Of a stretch of DNA of 30,348 nt, positions 10,330 through 21,250 are shown in pieces. The position numbers were made by a program, and so were the translations under genes. Below the pieces are notes generated by a model. It worked only from the letters and a program-made list of their open reading frames with translations, did no database searches and was not told where the DNA came from. The number at the start of each line of letters is the position of its first letter. Within the stretch, counting starts at the first letter, position 1. The DNA comes from Monoplex corrugatus. Its lineage: Eukaryota > Mollusca > Gastropoda > Littorinimorpha > Ranellidae. The stretch is taken from the NCBI GenBank assembly GCA_030674185.1, contig JAPXFY010002022.1, forward strand, positions 1 to 30,348. Direction: 5' to 3'.

Positions 10330-11170
10330 CGCAATGTGAAGTTATGGCTGTCTTATCCTTGGTTTTGGTCTACCTGTACGCCAACCGGTTTTCAGTTAGT
10401 CTTGGTAAAAAGAGTCTAAGTGCCAATCGTGTTCCCCAAGACTTGTACATGGGGCGCAGTCCTCAACCAACTGTACAACACCTCACCAGCTTGCCAATGT
10501 CTCCAGACAGCACAACATCAAATATTCCTTTTATGATGATGACTCCCATCTCTACGAGGAAATATTCTCTTGTAAAATCTTTCAGTTCTAGTTATTTTGT
10601 GAAAATTACTGAGTATATATGGTTTTTTAGGTTTGATAACGCCCTAAACAGGTAAGATTCCAGAATAAGCTACGGTTGAATGGAAATAAGACCGAAGACA
10701 ATGCTTCCACTGTCCTCCGTCATAAGATCGTCCAAACCGTAAATGTTCGGTTCTACCTAACATAGGGAACAACATTATTGTACTATTCTGGTATAGCCAA
10801 GAACGCTGGCGTATGAGTTTTTTGGAAGCATAGGATCCATCAGCCCAAACCTGTCATCTTGTTTACAATAATCAAGGACATAAACCGTCTTTTGCGAATG
10901 TATCTCCATGTTTGTATTAGAACTTTCTCAAATCCTCACAACAGTTTGCGCTACCCAATTCCAGCTAGTCATCTGATAAGCCATAAAGACCAAAGTACAA
11001 AAACAGTAAGCTCATGGGGGGGGTTGTGGAGACACTCCTCAAAAAATGGTATCACCCAATCCACCTATAAACTCCGCAACTACCCTAACACACAACCTTA
11101 TTGAGTTAGAGGAAAATACAGTACAATATATTGGGTTTATGTTCAGATTGATCAAAGGTCTATTATTCTT
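10330..11170 (+). pseudogene. Decayed LINE reverse transcriptase fragment (CR1/Jockey-group)
   Basis: Reading across all three + frames gives pieces of a non-LTR RT in the correct order. Codons resembling the LSWF..YL-NRFQ-VLV segment lie near 10350-10410, and RVPQD (for GVPQGS) near 10427-10441. YDDDSHLY near 10539, in place of the usual (F/Y)YADD, is the catalytic palm motif. NKLRLNGNKTE follows near 10665-10700. A SAKNAGV-like stretch lies near 10795, IIKDINRLLRMYL near 10869-10907, and a degraded NSLL.. IPASHLIS stretch near 10940-10980. The endonuclease and 3' end are not visible. The divergence from the 900-4463 copy is large, so this is a different or older family. It is non-functional. 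Confidence 0.7.
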
Positions 11171-11799
11171 GTAACTACCCAAACCACACCAACACAATAG
11201 ACAAGACAGAACATACACCTGTTTTCTTCCCCATGCATATAGGTAATACCAAAGAAAATAAGATGAGAAGACAGGTGAGAATTTTTTATAATAAAAATCA
11301 AAGACATAACTCAAGTTTAACTTGCCAACTGCGACGTTTTTCCAATTCTATTCTGTCCGTAGATGATCTTTTAACTCAGCAACATCTAAACATTCGACTT
11401 CTCTAAACAATTTCCTCTTATCGAATTTATTTAATAACACCACCTTGCCTCTCCTGCTTGCACTTGCATCTTCTATATCGCAGTTGCCTCCGAGCGTTAA
11501 TCAATAAACTCTGTGCCTGTCTGGGTCTCGTTGTCACCACTGATTTACCTTTTTCTCAAAAAATTGCATACAAAAACAATACCATATTTATTTACAAAGT
11601 GTAGCCATTGTATCTGCATTATATATTTTCTTTTTGACCCCTTCCAAAAGTAGTACCCCCCTGGCGCTTGATTCTCCGTCTACTTCTGATACTATCATTG
11701 TAGTTAAAAAATATTTCTAGATACAGATGTATCCACAGCGGGTCGCCGACTTTTTGTAGTTTCTGTGGCTTGATCTATACAACTGGAACCATGGAACAT
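11171..11799. other. No recognisable feature
   Basis: AT-rich single-copy-looking DNA. The RT fragment may extend a little into it, but I cannot follow it. A minus-strand open frame overlapping the left end (11039-11314) has no motif. Confidence 0.45.
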
Positions 11800-11804
11800 C
11801 TTCG

Positions 11805-12005
11805 ATCTTTCCCGTGTACATACCTTTTTGACGCATCAAGTATGACGTTATCCCCCTGTACATACCTATTTTGTCCAGCATTGATGTCCCCCTGGTAAAT
11901 CCTTTTTGTCCACAATGACGTCCACCCTGTACAAAAGCCTTTTTTGTTCCACGAGTGAGATGTCCCCTGTACATTACCATTGTATGACCCAGCATGATTT
12001 CCCTT
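11805..12005. repeat. Short tandem repeat, ~36-44 bp unit, about five copies
   Basis: Units are marked by CCCTGTACATACC followed by TTTTTGTCCAGCA-like and TGATGTCC segments, at about 11814, 11857, 11889, 11928 and 11967. Units vary in length through indels. The minus-strand open frame across it is a reading of the repeat. Confidence 0.75.
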
Positions 12006-12009
12006 CTAT

Positions 12010-12918
12010 GTGCCCCATTCTTTTCTTGATCGGTGCGTACCACGCGTGTCTGTCCCTCCCCCCCCCGCCCCCCAATCCGTGATTGCTTTGGGTGAGTGAT
12101 GGAAGTGCACACTTAGATATGATTTTATAAGGCTATGCACTTAAAAGTTAAGGGATCACTAAGAGAAAACATTTTCTTAATAAACACATTTCGCAACTAG
12201 TATATTTATTTCTCAATTCAGAGGAGGCCAGAATTATTAGTGAAATCATGTTCAGGCTGTAAGGTGGGCGAGAGATGTGTTCAGTGCGAAAATTGCATTT
12301 CACGGGGGTGGTATTCGTCAACTACTGATCTTGGTCCGCAAAATGGGAAAAGCGGTAAACTAGCGAAAAAATAAGGAACCTTGTATTTGTACCGTTCTCC
12401 GGAACCAATTGCACAAAGCCAGATGGTAAAAACCATCATGCACGTGCAAGCACCTGCTGTTGTAAGTGTGAGCAGCTGTCCTCTTGCTTGGGCTTTAATA
12501 AGAATACAATTCCACCAGTAGTATTCCTGGATCTTGACAATGGGCCGCTCCACTGACGAAAATTGTGAGGCGAGATTTGAGGATGGGGTACGAGCTTTTG
12601 CATAGTTCCAAGATGGTAGATCGCCAAGCGAGAATTGTCCATGCCGACTTCAGTGTGTCCACATGCATGTGCATTTTGACATACAGAGATTCAAGCGCTT
12701 CAACAGCCACTGTGGGAGGGAGGTCCCATGAACAGACATGCAGATCAGGTTCGAGCGCGAGAGAAGAGCAAACCCACGTGAAGAATCGTCCTTTCATAAG
12801 GAACGAACATGAGGCCCTGCAGACAAAACAGCCTCTTTCCAGCATCATTCGAAGGCATCAGAGGTGTGGGCTACTATACATCAACATCAGCCAGCCTTAC
12901 CATATACAGAACCGCCTC
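12010..12918. other. Unassigned sequence upstream of the candidate exon
   Basis: No domain is recognised. Overlapping open frames run in both directions (for example + from 12565 and - from 12848), with a more balanced base composition than the neighbouring satellites. Part of it could be promoter or 5' UTR for the candidate exon at 12919, but no TATA or initiator arrangement is clear. Confidence 0.35.
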
Positions 12919-13037
12919 ATGGTTTTAACCGTCGTTTTCTCTGTCGCCGCCCAGCTGTACGGCCACGCTTTAACGTACCCTCCAGCCCATAGGGCAGCAC
13001 GCCGCGCCTTCAGCAGGACGTCCCCCAACGTTAGAGG
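12919..13037 (+). CDS. Candidate first exon of a secreted LPMO/chitin-binding-like protein (partial)
   Basis: An ATG at 12919 opens a short hydrophobic leader, MVLTVVFSVAAQLYG, which looks like a signal peptide. A histidine at residue 17 would be the mature N-terminus or close to it. The following residues, ALTYPPAHRAARRAFS then RTSPNV, resemble the start of animal AA15 lytic polysaccharide monooxygenases and related chitin-binding type-4 proteins, in which the N-terminal His binds copper and is followed by a PP-x-R and R-x-GF-xTP pattern. Here Trp and Gly positions usual in that family are missing, and one His replaces an Arg. The frame meets GG|GTGACA at 13036, a plausible splice donor, with a stop two bases later if it is not spliced. 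No second exon was found downstream. A longer in-frame upstream ATG exists at 12565, but the signal peptide argues for 12919. The match is short and could be chance. Confidence 0.3.
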
Positions 13038-13173
13038 GTGACACGTTACACAAGCAAAGGTCCCAGGTCCTGTTTTCAAGTGATGAATTCAACGCTTCAT
13101 TCAACCATGAAACCCACAAACTACGCGGCCTACTAAGGGTCAGGAGCGAGCCCATGGCAAGGACGCTTTATTG

Positions 13174-13553
13174 ACACCACTGTCTTCTCCTTCTCCTTTT
13201 TTCGTTCATTCTTCCTCCTCCTGCTTCTTTTTATTTTTCGCCCTTCTTCTCCTCCATCTCTCCTTCTTCTTCTCCTATTTTTCTTTCATCATCTCCTTTT
13301 TTCTTCCCTTCTGCTTTTTCGCCTTCTCCCTTTTTCTTCTTCTTCTGCCTTCCTTTTATCTATCTCCCTTTCGCTTCTTTTTATTTTACGCCTTCTTCTT
13401 CTCCTCCTCCTTCTACTCTTCTTCTTCTTCTCCTTTTTCTTGCTTGTTCTCCTCTCTCCGTCTTCGTCTTCTTCATTTTCGGCCTGTCTTTCTTTCTCCT
13501 TCTTCTCTCCTTCTTCTTCTTCTCTCCTTCGTTCTTTCCTCTTCTCTTCAATT
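13174..13553. repeat. Polypyrimidine (TTC/TCC)n tract
   Basis: About 380 bp of nearly pure C and T on the + strand, made of irregular TTCTTC, CTCCTC and CTTTTT steps. Open frames (Ser/Phe-rich on +, Arg/Glu/Lys-rich on -) are composition artefacts. Such tracts can adopt triplex (H-DNA) structures. Confidence 0.93.
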
Positions 13554-13559
13554 GCGACA

Positions 13560-15645
13560 TTAATATCTATGATATAGAAAATACTAGCATGCATCGAAAC
13601 TTTACAATTGAGTATACGTTGTGGGCAGACCAGCGAGCTCCAGCAGATGAACTGAAGAATAGAAGAAACATTGCTATGTCTCAAGGCGGCATCAGACAAT
13701 TGATCACAAAACCCATTTCTACCCAAGTCCACCCTAACTTGTTTGAGCTATTTGTTTTCCCATAACTTCTTCACGATCACATCCACACAAAGCGCACGTA
13801 CAAAATTTCCTTTTTGCACACTACACAAAAAACACGCGCAACTAGCAGATCACCCTGTTCACACGGTACACTGGGACAGAACTCAAACTAGCATGGCAGG
13901 AGAATCCTGTGATTCACATTTAAACTCCATTCAGGAACTCTGTCCTATGTAGATATGTTGTTTAAAAGCCGCACCGAACTTGCGCAGAAACCCTATGTAG
14001 GGCTATAAAACGCTTCAAAAACACAAAACTCCAACAGGAAAAAAAAATAAGTTAAAAGAATAGAAAATTAAGCGCACAATAGATCAATGGCATTTTGCGC
14101 ACTATAATTATAAACATGCACCCGAGCGGTAGGAAACCATGTCCTTTCGGATTTAATCGCACAGGGATGAATTTCAAAAAAACACAACCTAATACATAAT
14201 TATTAAGGCCATACCAAAGGACAAACCAAAACATAGTATAAAAACAGGCATAAATTTACCTAAAAATTGCTTCCGACCATATCTTCACCCGCAGCCGTTA
14301 ATGTCCAAAAATGCAAGCCTTGATACATGTAGCCCAATTAACAATCCGAATAAAAAGTACGTAAACTTTAAATCTAAAAAATACGAGGTAGAATGGAATC
14401 ATTAAGGCAGAAGATCAGTAATAAATGAGCAGAAAGCAAGTATACACGGCAGAAACAAAGCGAAAGGACGTAGAAAAGAGGAAATTTTCTAATCACAGTA
14501 AAGATCCAGGAGATGTGTGTTATACTAGATTTATTACTGTAGAGAGTATCCCTTTGCAAAACCCAACGTGGGTTGTCTGCAGTCCTGCCAAACAGTGATA
14601 GACCTCCTCCCTTTATTCCTGTTTCTCACAAACCACATTCGTTTGCATTACTGGGTAGTCTTGAGATAATTCACTGAAGAAATAGTGAGGTAAAGAGGGT
14701 TTTTTTACATTTGAGCAGATACTTGAAAGCAGGTTTAGATGTAATCAACAGGTATAACCAAAACGCAACATCAGCTGGGGATGCAGAGATGACAATTACG
14801 ACCGTCTCAATGGTGATTTGACGTCCTGTCCCCTTTGGTGACACACATGACAATATTCGGACACTGTTGCTGTTTGTATCCATGATATGTTTTAGAGTTA
14901 TATTCATTTTATTTGCTGTTCACCCAAAATCAATAACAAACCAAACAGTACAACACAAGAGTATTTCAAAATTTCAGACATTGTGACCACATGCTAAATA
15001 GAACTGTTTACATACCTTTAATAGTACAGTCACATGTCCCTGATTCTCAAACATATAATCGATTGTCTATGTTCATGGTCCCCACTGTACGCAGATACAA
15101 TGAGTTGCCAACTAACCTGTTTTCCTAGCTCATTGACATTTCAAGAACAGTCACAACACCCAGTCCACTACTCATCCCCAAGCACATAATTACACAATGA
15201 CAAGTGGGAAGCAAACACATTTGCTTTCGCGAAATGTCCCCGAAATGAATATGGCACATGTCCTCATAGCATGGTGGAAACTTTGAAACAGCTTTGCGAT
15301 TTGAGTTGTAAGCATAGCTACACACCCGGCACTCCTCCACACGACAAGTTTTGTTAGTAGTGTTTTAAGACACCTTTGGTTAAAATATGTTTCCCTAGCA
15401 TGTTGTTTGGGCAATCTGTGCCCTCCTTCTGTCCTTGTTCATTCACATAACCGATCAGAAGTAACCTGGTAAATTATGTGTGACAACCTCATTATCAAAC
15501 AAACAGTCACTGTCTGAATCCTTCCTCCCTCTCATCTAGACCAAGTGTTAAAGAAAAATCTATAAGTCCTTGGTAGAAAAACAAAAATAGGCCCTATCAA
15601 TTATCAATGTTCACTGACTCTCCCACAAATTTTGGATAGTAGCAA
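13560..15645. other. Mostly unassigned; two weak exon-like ORFs on the minus strand
   Basis: No repeat family is obvious. A minus-strand frame at 14907-14671 contains SPKGTGRQITIE and SPADVAFWLYLLITSK, faintly like a transglutaminase N-terminal domain. A minus-strand frame at 15340-15125 encodes a Cys-rich 71-residue peptide with eight cysteines. Neither is established, and no polyadenylation or promoter arrangement ties them into a gene. Confidence 0.35.
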
Positions 15646-15647
15646 AA

Positions 15648-16190
15648 CAATATTACATTCAAAACACCCTGCCCATATCAACACCCTGCCTCTTATCAAA
15701 GCACCGTTGCGCCTTATCCAAAACACCCGCCCTTTAATCATAGAACACGACCCGCCCCTTAATCCAAAACACCCAGCCCCTTATCAAAACATCCCTTCCC
15801 CCTCATCAAAACACCCAGCCCCTGTAACAAAACAACCCTTGCCCCCTTATCAAAACACCTTGCCCCACATTCAAAACACCCTCCGCCTAACAAAAGCACC
15901 TTGCCCTAATCAAAACACCCAGGCCCCTTAATCAAAACACCCTGCCCACACAATCAAATAAAACCTCTGCCCCACATCAAAACGACCCGCCTCCCCTCAA
16001 CAAAACACCCGCCCCATATCAAACACCATGTCCCACTAAACAAAGAAAAACACCAATGCCACTTAATTTCCAAAAATGAAAAACACACCCTTTCCCTTTG
16101 ATCAAAACACCCTGCCCCTTATCAAAACAAACCCAGCCCTCCCTTTATACAAAACACCCTGCCCCATAACAAAAACACCTGCCATATTTC
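15648..16190. repeat. Satellite C (~21-bp unit)
   Basis: About 25 copies of TTATCAAAACACCCTGCCCC and variants (CCGCCC, CAGCCC, CATATC) stand in tandem. The + strand is A+C-rich. The open frame 15632-15931 is a translation of the array. Confidence 0.92.
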
Positions 16191-16194
16191 TCCC

Positions 16195-16680
16195 CTACCC
16201 AGACGTGGCTGATGGGGGCCAGTCCAAATTATAAGAGGAATCTATAGTCCAATTAGTTTTTACACAGCGTTAACAATCGACCGTGTTGGATTGTGGTGTC
16301 GGAAGAAGAGTAAAGTCTTTATCTACCTAGCCTAGCCGCTCAAACAGTTTGGCAAAGATTGTACAGCATCAGTTTCACTGAAGGGGTTAGCCCGGACTAA
16401 AAGGGATAAGCCCAACGAATTTGTCAGTTTTCTCTTGTTGGCGAAGCCCGTCACTACGTAATAAATAACTGCTGGGTTTGCCTGGTCCACCTAGCATTGA
16501 CACAGGAGTTTGTGGATGGGCCAGGCAAGAACACGCGTGAGACCATCAACAGTGGTGATGAGGAGAAACGAGTCTTCTGACATAATTGGCCTGTACAACG
16601 TAGCGTTATTCCACTTTGATCGTGAGCAGTGATTACCACTAGAAGAGAATGTTGAATGTGAGTTGATCAAAAGTTACGTC
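16195..16680. other. No recognisable feature
   Basis: Single-copy-looking sequence with balanced composition. A 61-codon minus frame at 16639-16454 has no known motif. Confidence 0.4.
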
Positions 16681-16925
16681 TTAACAAAAAAAAAAGAAAA
16701 AAAACAAATAAAAAAAAATGAATGATTATAGAATATGAAAATGATGGTGACATGATACTACATAAGACAAAGACAAGGACAGAGATAATAGCAAGAGATT
16801 CAAAAAAGAAGATGTATTCAAAGATTACACACTCCGCGCGCGCACACACACGCACACACAAACAGCACAACACGACACACACACACACAACACACACAAC
16901 ACACACACACACAGAAAGAGAGAGA
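16681..16925. repeat. A-rich run, spacer and (CA)n/(GA) microsatellite
   Basis: A-rich stretches (16685-16720) are followed by a short unique spacer, then CACACA/ACGACAC repeats (about 16837-16913) ending in AGAGAGAGAG (about 16915-16927). Confidence 0.85.
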
Positions 16926-17439
16926 GACCCTGTGTCTGGCATAAAGGCGGGTGTGTGCCTTGTCATCCAGCATAGCGGTAAGAAAACGTAGAAGACTAGA
17001 AAAGAAAGAAAACATTGTCCGACCTTTAAAGGTGCAAGTGGATGTCCGCAATCAAACAGGAAAGACACCCACAGACAAACAGAACACAACAACGAACTTA
17101 TAGTCCCACGTGGAATGTTGCAGAAATTGTAAATTAACCTAAGTTAGAAAGATTGTTATCACTTTGTCCCACCTAGTGGAGGCCCACTACCTGTGCCAAT
17201 AACTCACAGAATTTGATTGCAGCCGTTTAATGGATACGCAAGAACCTTGGATTATATAAGATCATTATATCCGCCTCCACTGTGCAAAGGGCACTGACGT
17301 GTAGTTTTATTGCGTGGCGTGTGAAAAGAAGATTAACTCTGTGTCGATCTATAAACAAACTTTCTGTGTGATTATCCACGTGGCTCCGTAATCGAGAAAA
17401 TAGTTGACTTGGCTTACGGACTTTAGACAACAATTTGCG
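16926..17439. other. Unassigned, possible 5' part of the downstream LINE
   Basis: No motif is readable. The endonuclease of the LINE that follows should begin somewhere here, but frames are too degraded to place its start. A 93-codon minus-strand frame (17508-17227) has no recognisable domain. Confidence 0.35.
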
Positions 17440-17644
17440 AAATGGTTGATCACGGGATTTTGAACTGCCCCATTCATGTTCCTCCATTTTGGGATAAAGG
17501 ACTGTCAAAATTTTATCAAATAATCCGTTTTGTTAGAAAAGTGTCACTTTACTGTTACGCTATTTTTAGTGCTTGTTAAATTACGTTAATAAAACACCGT
17601 AGAAATTCCGGGATAAATCCCTCAACATAAGTTTCTTCTGGGCC

Positions 17645-19028
17645 AATGACCTAACTTTGTGTATCCCTGACCTTGTCATTAATAGCATATGTGGGATTTT
17701 ACAATCTGACTCCCACCGGAAGTTAAACACACTGCCATTATTGTTACAGGATTTATAAAAGAAAACTCGTTTTTTGATAACACACCCGACTACAAGACTA
17801 ACTGTTATATCCACTGACTAAGTTACCCACGTGCTAACAGGGTAAAAAATACCTTCAACTATTATTTAAATATGGGTAAAAGATTTGCCCGTTTAATGTT
17901 AAAATGCACAATAAGAATTATGCTGTAAATCCCATTTTCACCGAGGACTCTCGTACAATTGAGTGCCCCAACAAAACAATCCCTACCAAAAAGGAAAAAT
18001 GACACAAGAGGAACGACCATGTAATGAAATAGTTGGTGGAATCAAGTTAAGTGGAAGAGCAAAAGAATGAAAAAAAAAGAAAATTTAAAACTCTAATATT
18101 AAATAAAAACTTACATATACACCAGAAGACCATTACAATTAAAAATTGGGCTAAGCTTCACACAAAACAAAAGTTATTACCCAAAGCCAAAAAGAGCGCT
18201 ATTGGTCAGATTTTTTGCTCGTAACAGAATTCCGGGCCTACAAGATCGTCCTAAAATATGGGTATATAAAATGATCATATAAAGATTAAAAATGGTTTTA
18301 ATTTTACCACAATTTTCCTCTTAAGATTACAAGATGAAAGACCCTTTTCCCTTCGTCCATCTGAGAAAGCTTAAGAATTGTACAGTACTTTTCAAGAACA
18401 AGTAATTCCAGTAGCTTGTTCCATACTGTCAATAAAGTGAGGGAAAGACGACAGCTTGGAAGAGTCCGTCGCAACTCAGATCCCTGCCCCGCAGATGAGT
18501 CACAATTAACATAAATTCAAATAAAATTACATTAAAAGAACTGTAAAAAGGTTGCCCTTTTCTACTCGTTGAACAACAAAAAAACGCTGTAGGACTGGAT
18601 GGCGTTTCATAAACCCTTTTAAATCATTTAACCATAGAAAATTAATTAATACTTACACAATGTATCCATACTAAAGATGCTTGGAATTGGTATCTTACCT
18701 TACATTTTTGGAAGACTTCCGATTGTTGTTACCAATACCGAAAACCTAATAACCCCCCCTGTACAGATCCAGGTAGTTACAGACCTCCTGCATTAACATT
18801 CCCAATGTTTCTAAACTATAATGGAGAAAAAAATTATAGTTGAATAGACTGAGTTTACAATATTGTGAGAAAAAATAATTATAATAACCTATCAATCAAT
18901 CTGGGTATTCGAAAAGGTAGATCAAACAACAACCATATATAATTAATTTTTTAACAACTCAAAGTAAAAAAAAAATCATATGGTTAAAAGGAAAATTGTC
19001 TTTTTTTTTTATTATTATATAGGGAAGT

Positions 19029-19063
<35 letters not shown>

Positions 19064-19253
19064 TTTTTTATTTTTTTTTTTTTTATTTATTATATGTTTT
19101 TTTTTTTGTTTTTTTTTTTTTGTTTTTTTTTTTTTTTTTTGTTTTTATTTTTTTTTTTTTTTTTATTGTATTTTTTTTTTTTTTTTTTATTTATTATTTT
19201 TTTTTTTTTTATAGATTTTTTTTTTTTTATTTTTTATTTTTTTTTATTTATTT

Positions 19254-19310
<57 letters not shown>

Positions 19311-19314
19311 TTTG

Positions 19315-19345
<31 letters not shown>

Positions 19346-21145
19346 CTAACCTCTTTTGATCTAAAAAAGCAATAAACATCAAGTCCTGGTGGGCATGGCG
19401 AGACCTTTTGGTTGAAAATTTAAAACATGTTGTCCTCATACGTGGTAATTCCTTTAAATAATTTTATCAAAAAAACAGTTTTATAACTGACCGAAAGTGC
19501 AATAGTCGCTAAAATAGGTAATACCAATACTCTGACAAACGATCTGTAAAACATCGGGAATTCCTCATGGTTCCGTAATAATCGTCCTCTATAGATTTAA
19601 TAATATGATCTAGTGACCTCCAATCTCACGTCCCTCAAACAATGTAAAAACGTTGCTCCGAACGCTTGATGAATATACCCGATCTGGAAGAATGCTTCGT
19701 TAAAAAGGAATACTTCCTATGAGGAGAAATAAATACATAAGAGAAGTTCTAACAACATGAAATAATAATAATATCCACTTACTTAGTTGACAGTTAACGT
19801 GATCCTGGAGAAAATGATCCAAAGTGTGAAAAAACACACATGATGCTTTTTAAATAACGTGTCTCAGTCCGAAAGAAGGACCGAGTTTGTTTAAAATTGG
19901 TGATGAGGAACTCGTATACTACTCACGGTGAAAATTTTCTTTCACCCCTCCTGGAAGTAACATTTGGACTTGCCTAGTTTTTACAGTGGAAAGAACAATA
20001 TGATGCCTTGTTATGTAAAGCTAATAAAAGCTAATAATTTAATAAGAAATTATTAGTAAAATATAAACAGTCCCTGGGGACAGGACACTAAAACGTTTTT
20101 TACATCTTGTCACAAAGCTTTAGTCAATCTAAGTTGGCTTATGTCAAGAGGTCATTTATCCAGCTCCAAATATCTAATTGAAAAAACTGTCAAACTTAAT
20201 AGTAAAGTCTATTAAATGTGCTTCTTGGGTACCAGTATACAAAAACAACAAGAAGTATATAAAACATCCGCATCCTTCCCTTGGAAGATTGGGAAAGTTA
20301 TCAAACTGCCTAAATACATAGTTAGAAAAATGAATAGCTAATTATGCCAGTAACGGAACCTTAAAAATCGTCCGACATCCATTTCGCCCCAAGAGAGCCA
20401 AGAAACCAAATAAAGTCCACAAGAAACAATAGTCCACCTTTACACAAATTGAAGCACGTTCAAATCAACTTTCCTCACTTATTAACCTAACAAAGTTTTC
20501 ACATAAAAATATATGTTGTCCCCCCCCCACTCCGTATCCCCCTGTGAAACTGTACCCCCAATGCTCAATTTTTTGATATCAACTACACTGATACTGAACC
20601 TGACCAAAAAGATATAATCGCCCACACGTTGTTAACAATTGATGATCTGTCTCATCTACCAAAAAATAGTTCGACAATACTTAAAAATTCTTACAGATGG
20701 CTTCTGAATCTAGATGATGGTAACCAGGCCACTGTGCTTTCTAAATCCTAAATTTAAAGTATAAAAGGCTTACACTATTAGGACAGGAACAATTTCAATC
20801 TTATCACTTCTGAATTTAGTTGGCCATCCTATTGCAAGCATGAAATATATAGTAGAGTCTTACCCGCAAAGACTTTTGTTTTAGGTAAATCCGTATTATG
20901 TGAAGCAACGAAATCTGCATTACAATCCTTAAAAATTTTCGAACATAAAGTAAATAGTTCGTTAATATATGAGAAAAAATTACCTAATTCATTGTTTTAA
21001 TAACAAATAATACACAGGATACTTTTTGTTGGATCCCAGTCACACTGTGGAATCCATTTAACGATCGGAGGTTCGACAAATAGCTCAAAAAGCAGCCAAT
21101 GAATGAGGGCAGGCAGTACTAAACTTGATTTACCACTCTCTGAAC
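17645..21145 (+). pseudogene. LINE ORF2 remnant: endonuclease-RT-RNase H
   Basis: Visible landmarks by position: DLTLCIPDLVINS at 17648 onward (an endonuclease C-terminal DLTLC.PDL pattern); NAVGLDGVS at 18583-18609 (the A-G-D start of the RT fingers); DPGSYRPPALTF at 18766-18801 (usual form SYRPIALT); GIRKGRSNNNHI at 18904-18939 (usual GFRKGRST..H); FDLKKA at 19355-19372 (usual FDLEKAYD, one of the catalytic aspartates); GIPHGSV at 19557-19577 (usual GIPQGSV). The YADD box is not readable. Further on are ASWVPVYT near 20223-20240 and PLEDW at 20278-20292. FCWIP at about 21024-21038, followed by shifted HCGI-like and D-K-L-K-K codons, marks the RNase H C-terminal end. TKLDLPLS follows at 21118-21141. 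The protein is clearly dead or very badly sequenced. Confidence 0.75.
18975..19343. repeat. T-rich low-complexity tract inside the LINE reverse transcriptase
   Basis: After 19010 nearly all bases are T, with scattered A and G. The tract falls between the end of the GIRKGRS segment plus ~25 codons and FDLKKA, i.e. where a TTTTTGAT stretch would normally code FFDL. It may be a microsatellite expansion, a poly-T insertion, or a sequencing or assembly artefact. The Phe-rich open frames are not genes. Confidence 0.9.
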
Positions 21146-21250
21146 ATGAAAAAATTAGGAAAATGCTATATTAAAAAAACAAAGTAAAAGCGTATGTGTC
21201 CGTTCGGGCCCCTTCTCGGTAAAGTACCAGGTGTTTGTACAGAGACAAGA

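Larger units (their letters stand above)
17440..21250 (+). mobile_element. Decayed I/Jockey-type LINE with APE endonuclease, RT and RNase H
   Basis: Reading across all + frames gives the ordered parts of one non-LTR retrotransposon. The C-terminal end of the APE endonuclease lies near 17645-17735, a linker near 18130-18480, the reverse transcriptase at about 18580-20340, and an RNase H domain at about 20800-21150. This architecture belongs to the I/Jockey superfamily with RNase H. It differs from the CR1/L2-like element at the left of the window, which has none. Stops and frameshifts are dense. A T-rich tract of about 350 bp interrupts the RT. The 5' boundary and 3' end are not defined. Confidence 0.75.

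Noticed and set aside
13171..13732. Ser/Phe-rich (+) and Arg/Glu/Lys-rich (-) open frames, the latter resembling a charged nuclear protein
   Set aside because: They are explained by the polypyrimidine tract and have no domain or splice support.
16280..16320. Possible second exon for the LPMO-like candidate (a GLDCGVG-like reading)
   Set aside because: No acceptor, no paired-cysteine pattern, and a stop soon after.
17227..17814. Minus-strand frames of 77-93 codons
   Set aside because: They overlap the + strand LINE endonuclease remnant and show no motif of their own.
18980..19359. Phe-rich and Lys-rich long open frames
   Set aside because: They are translations of a T homopolymer tract.
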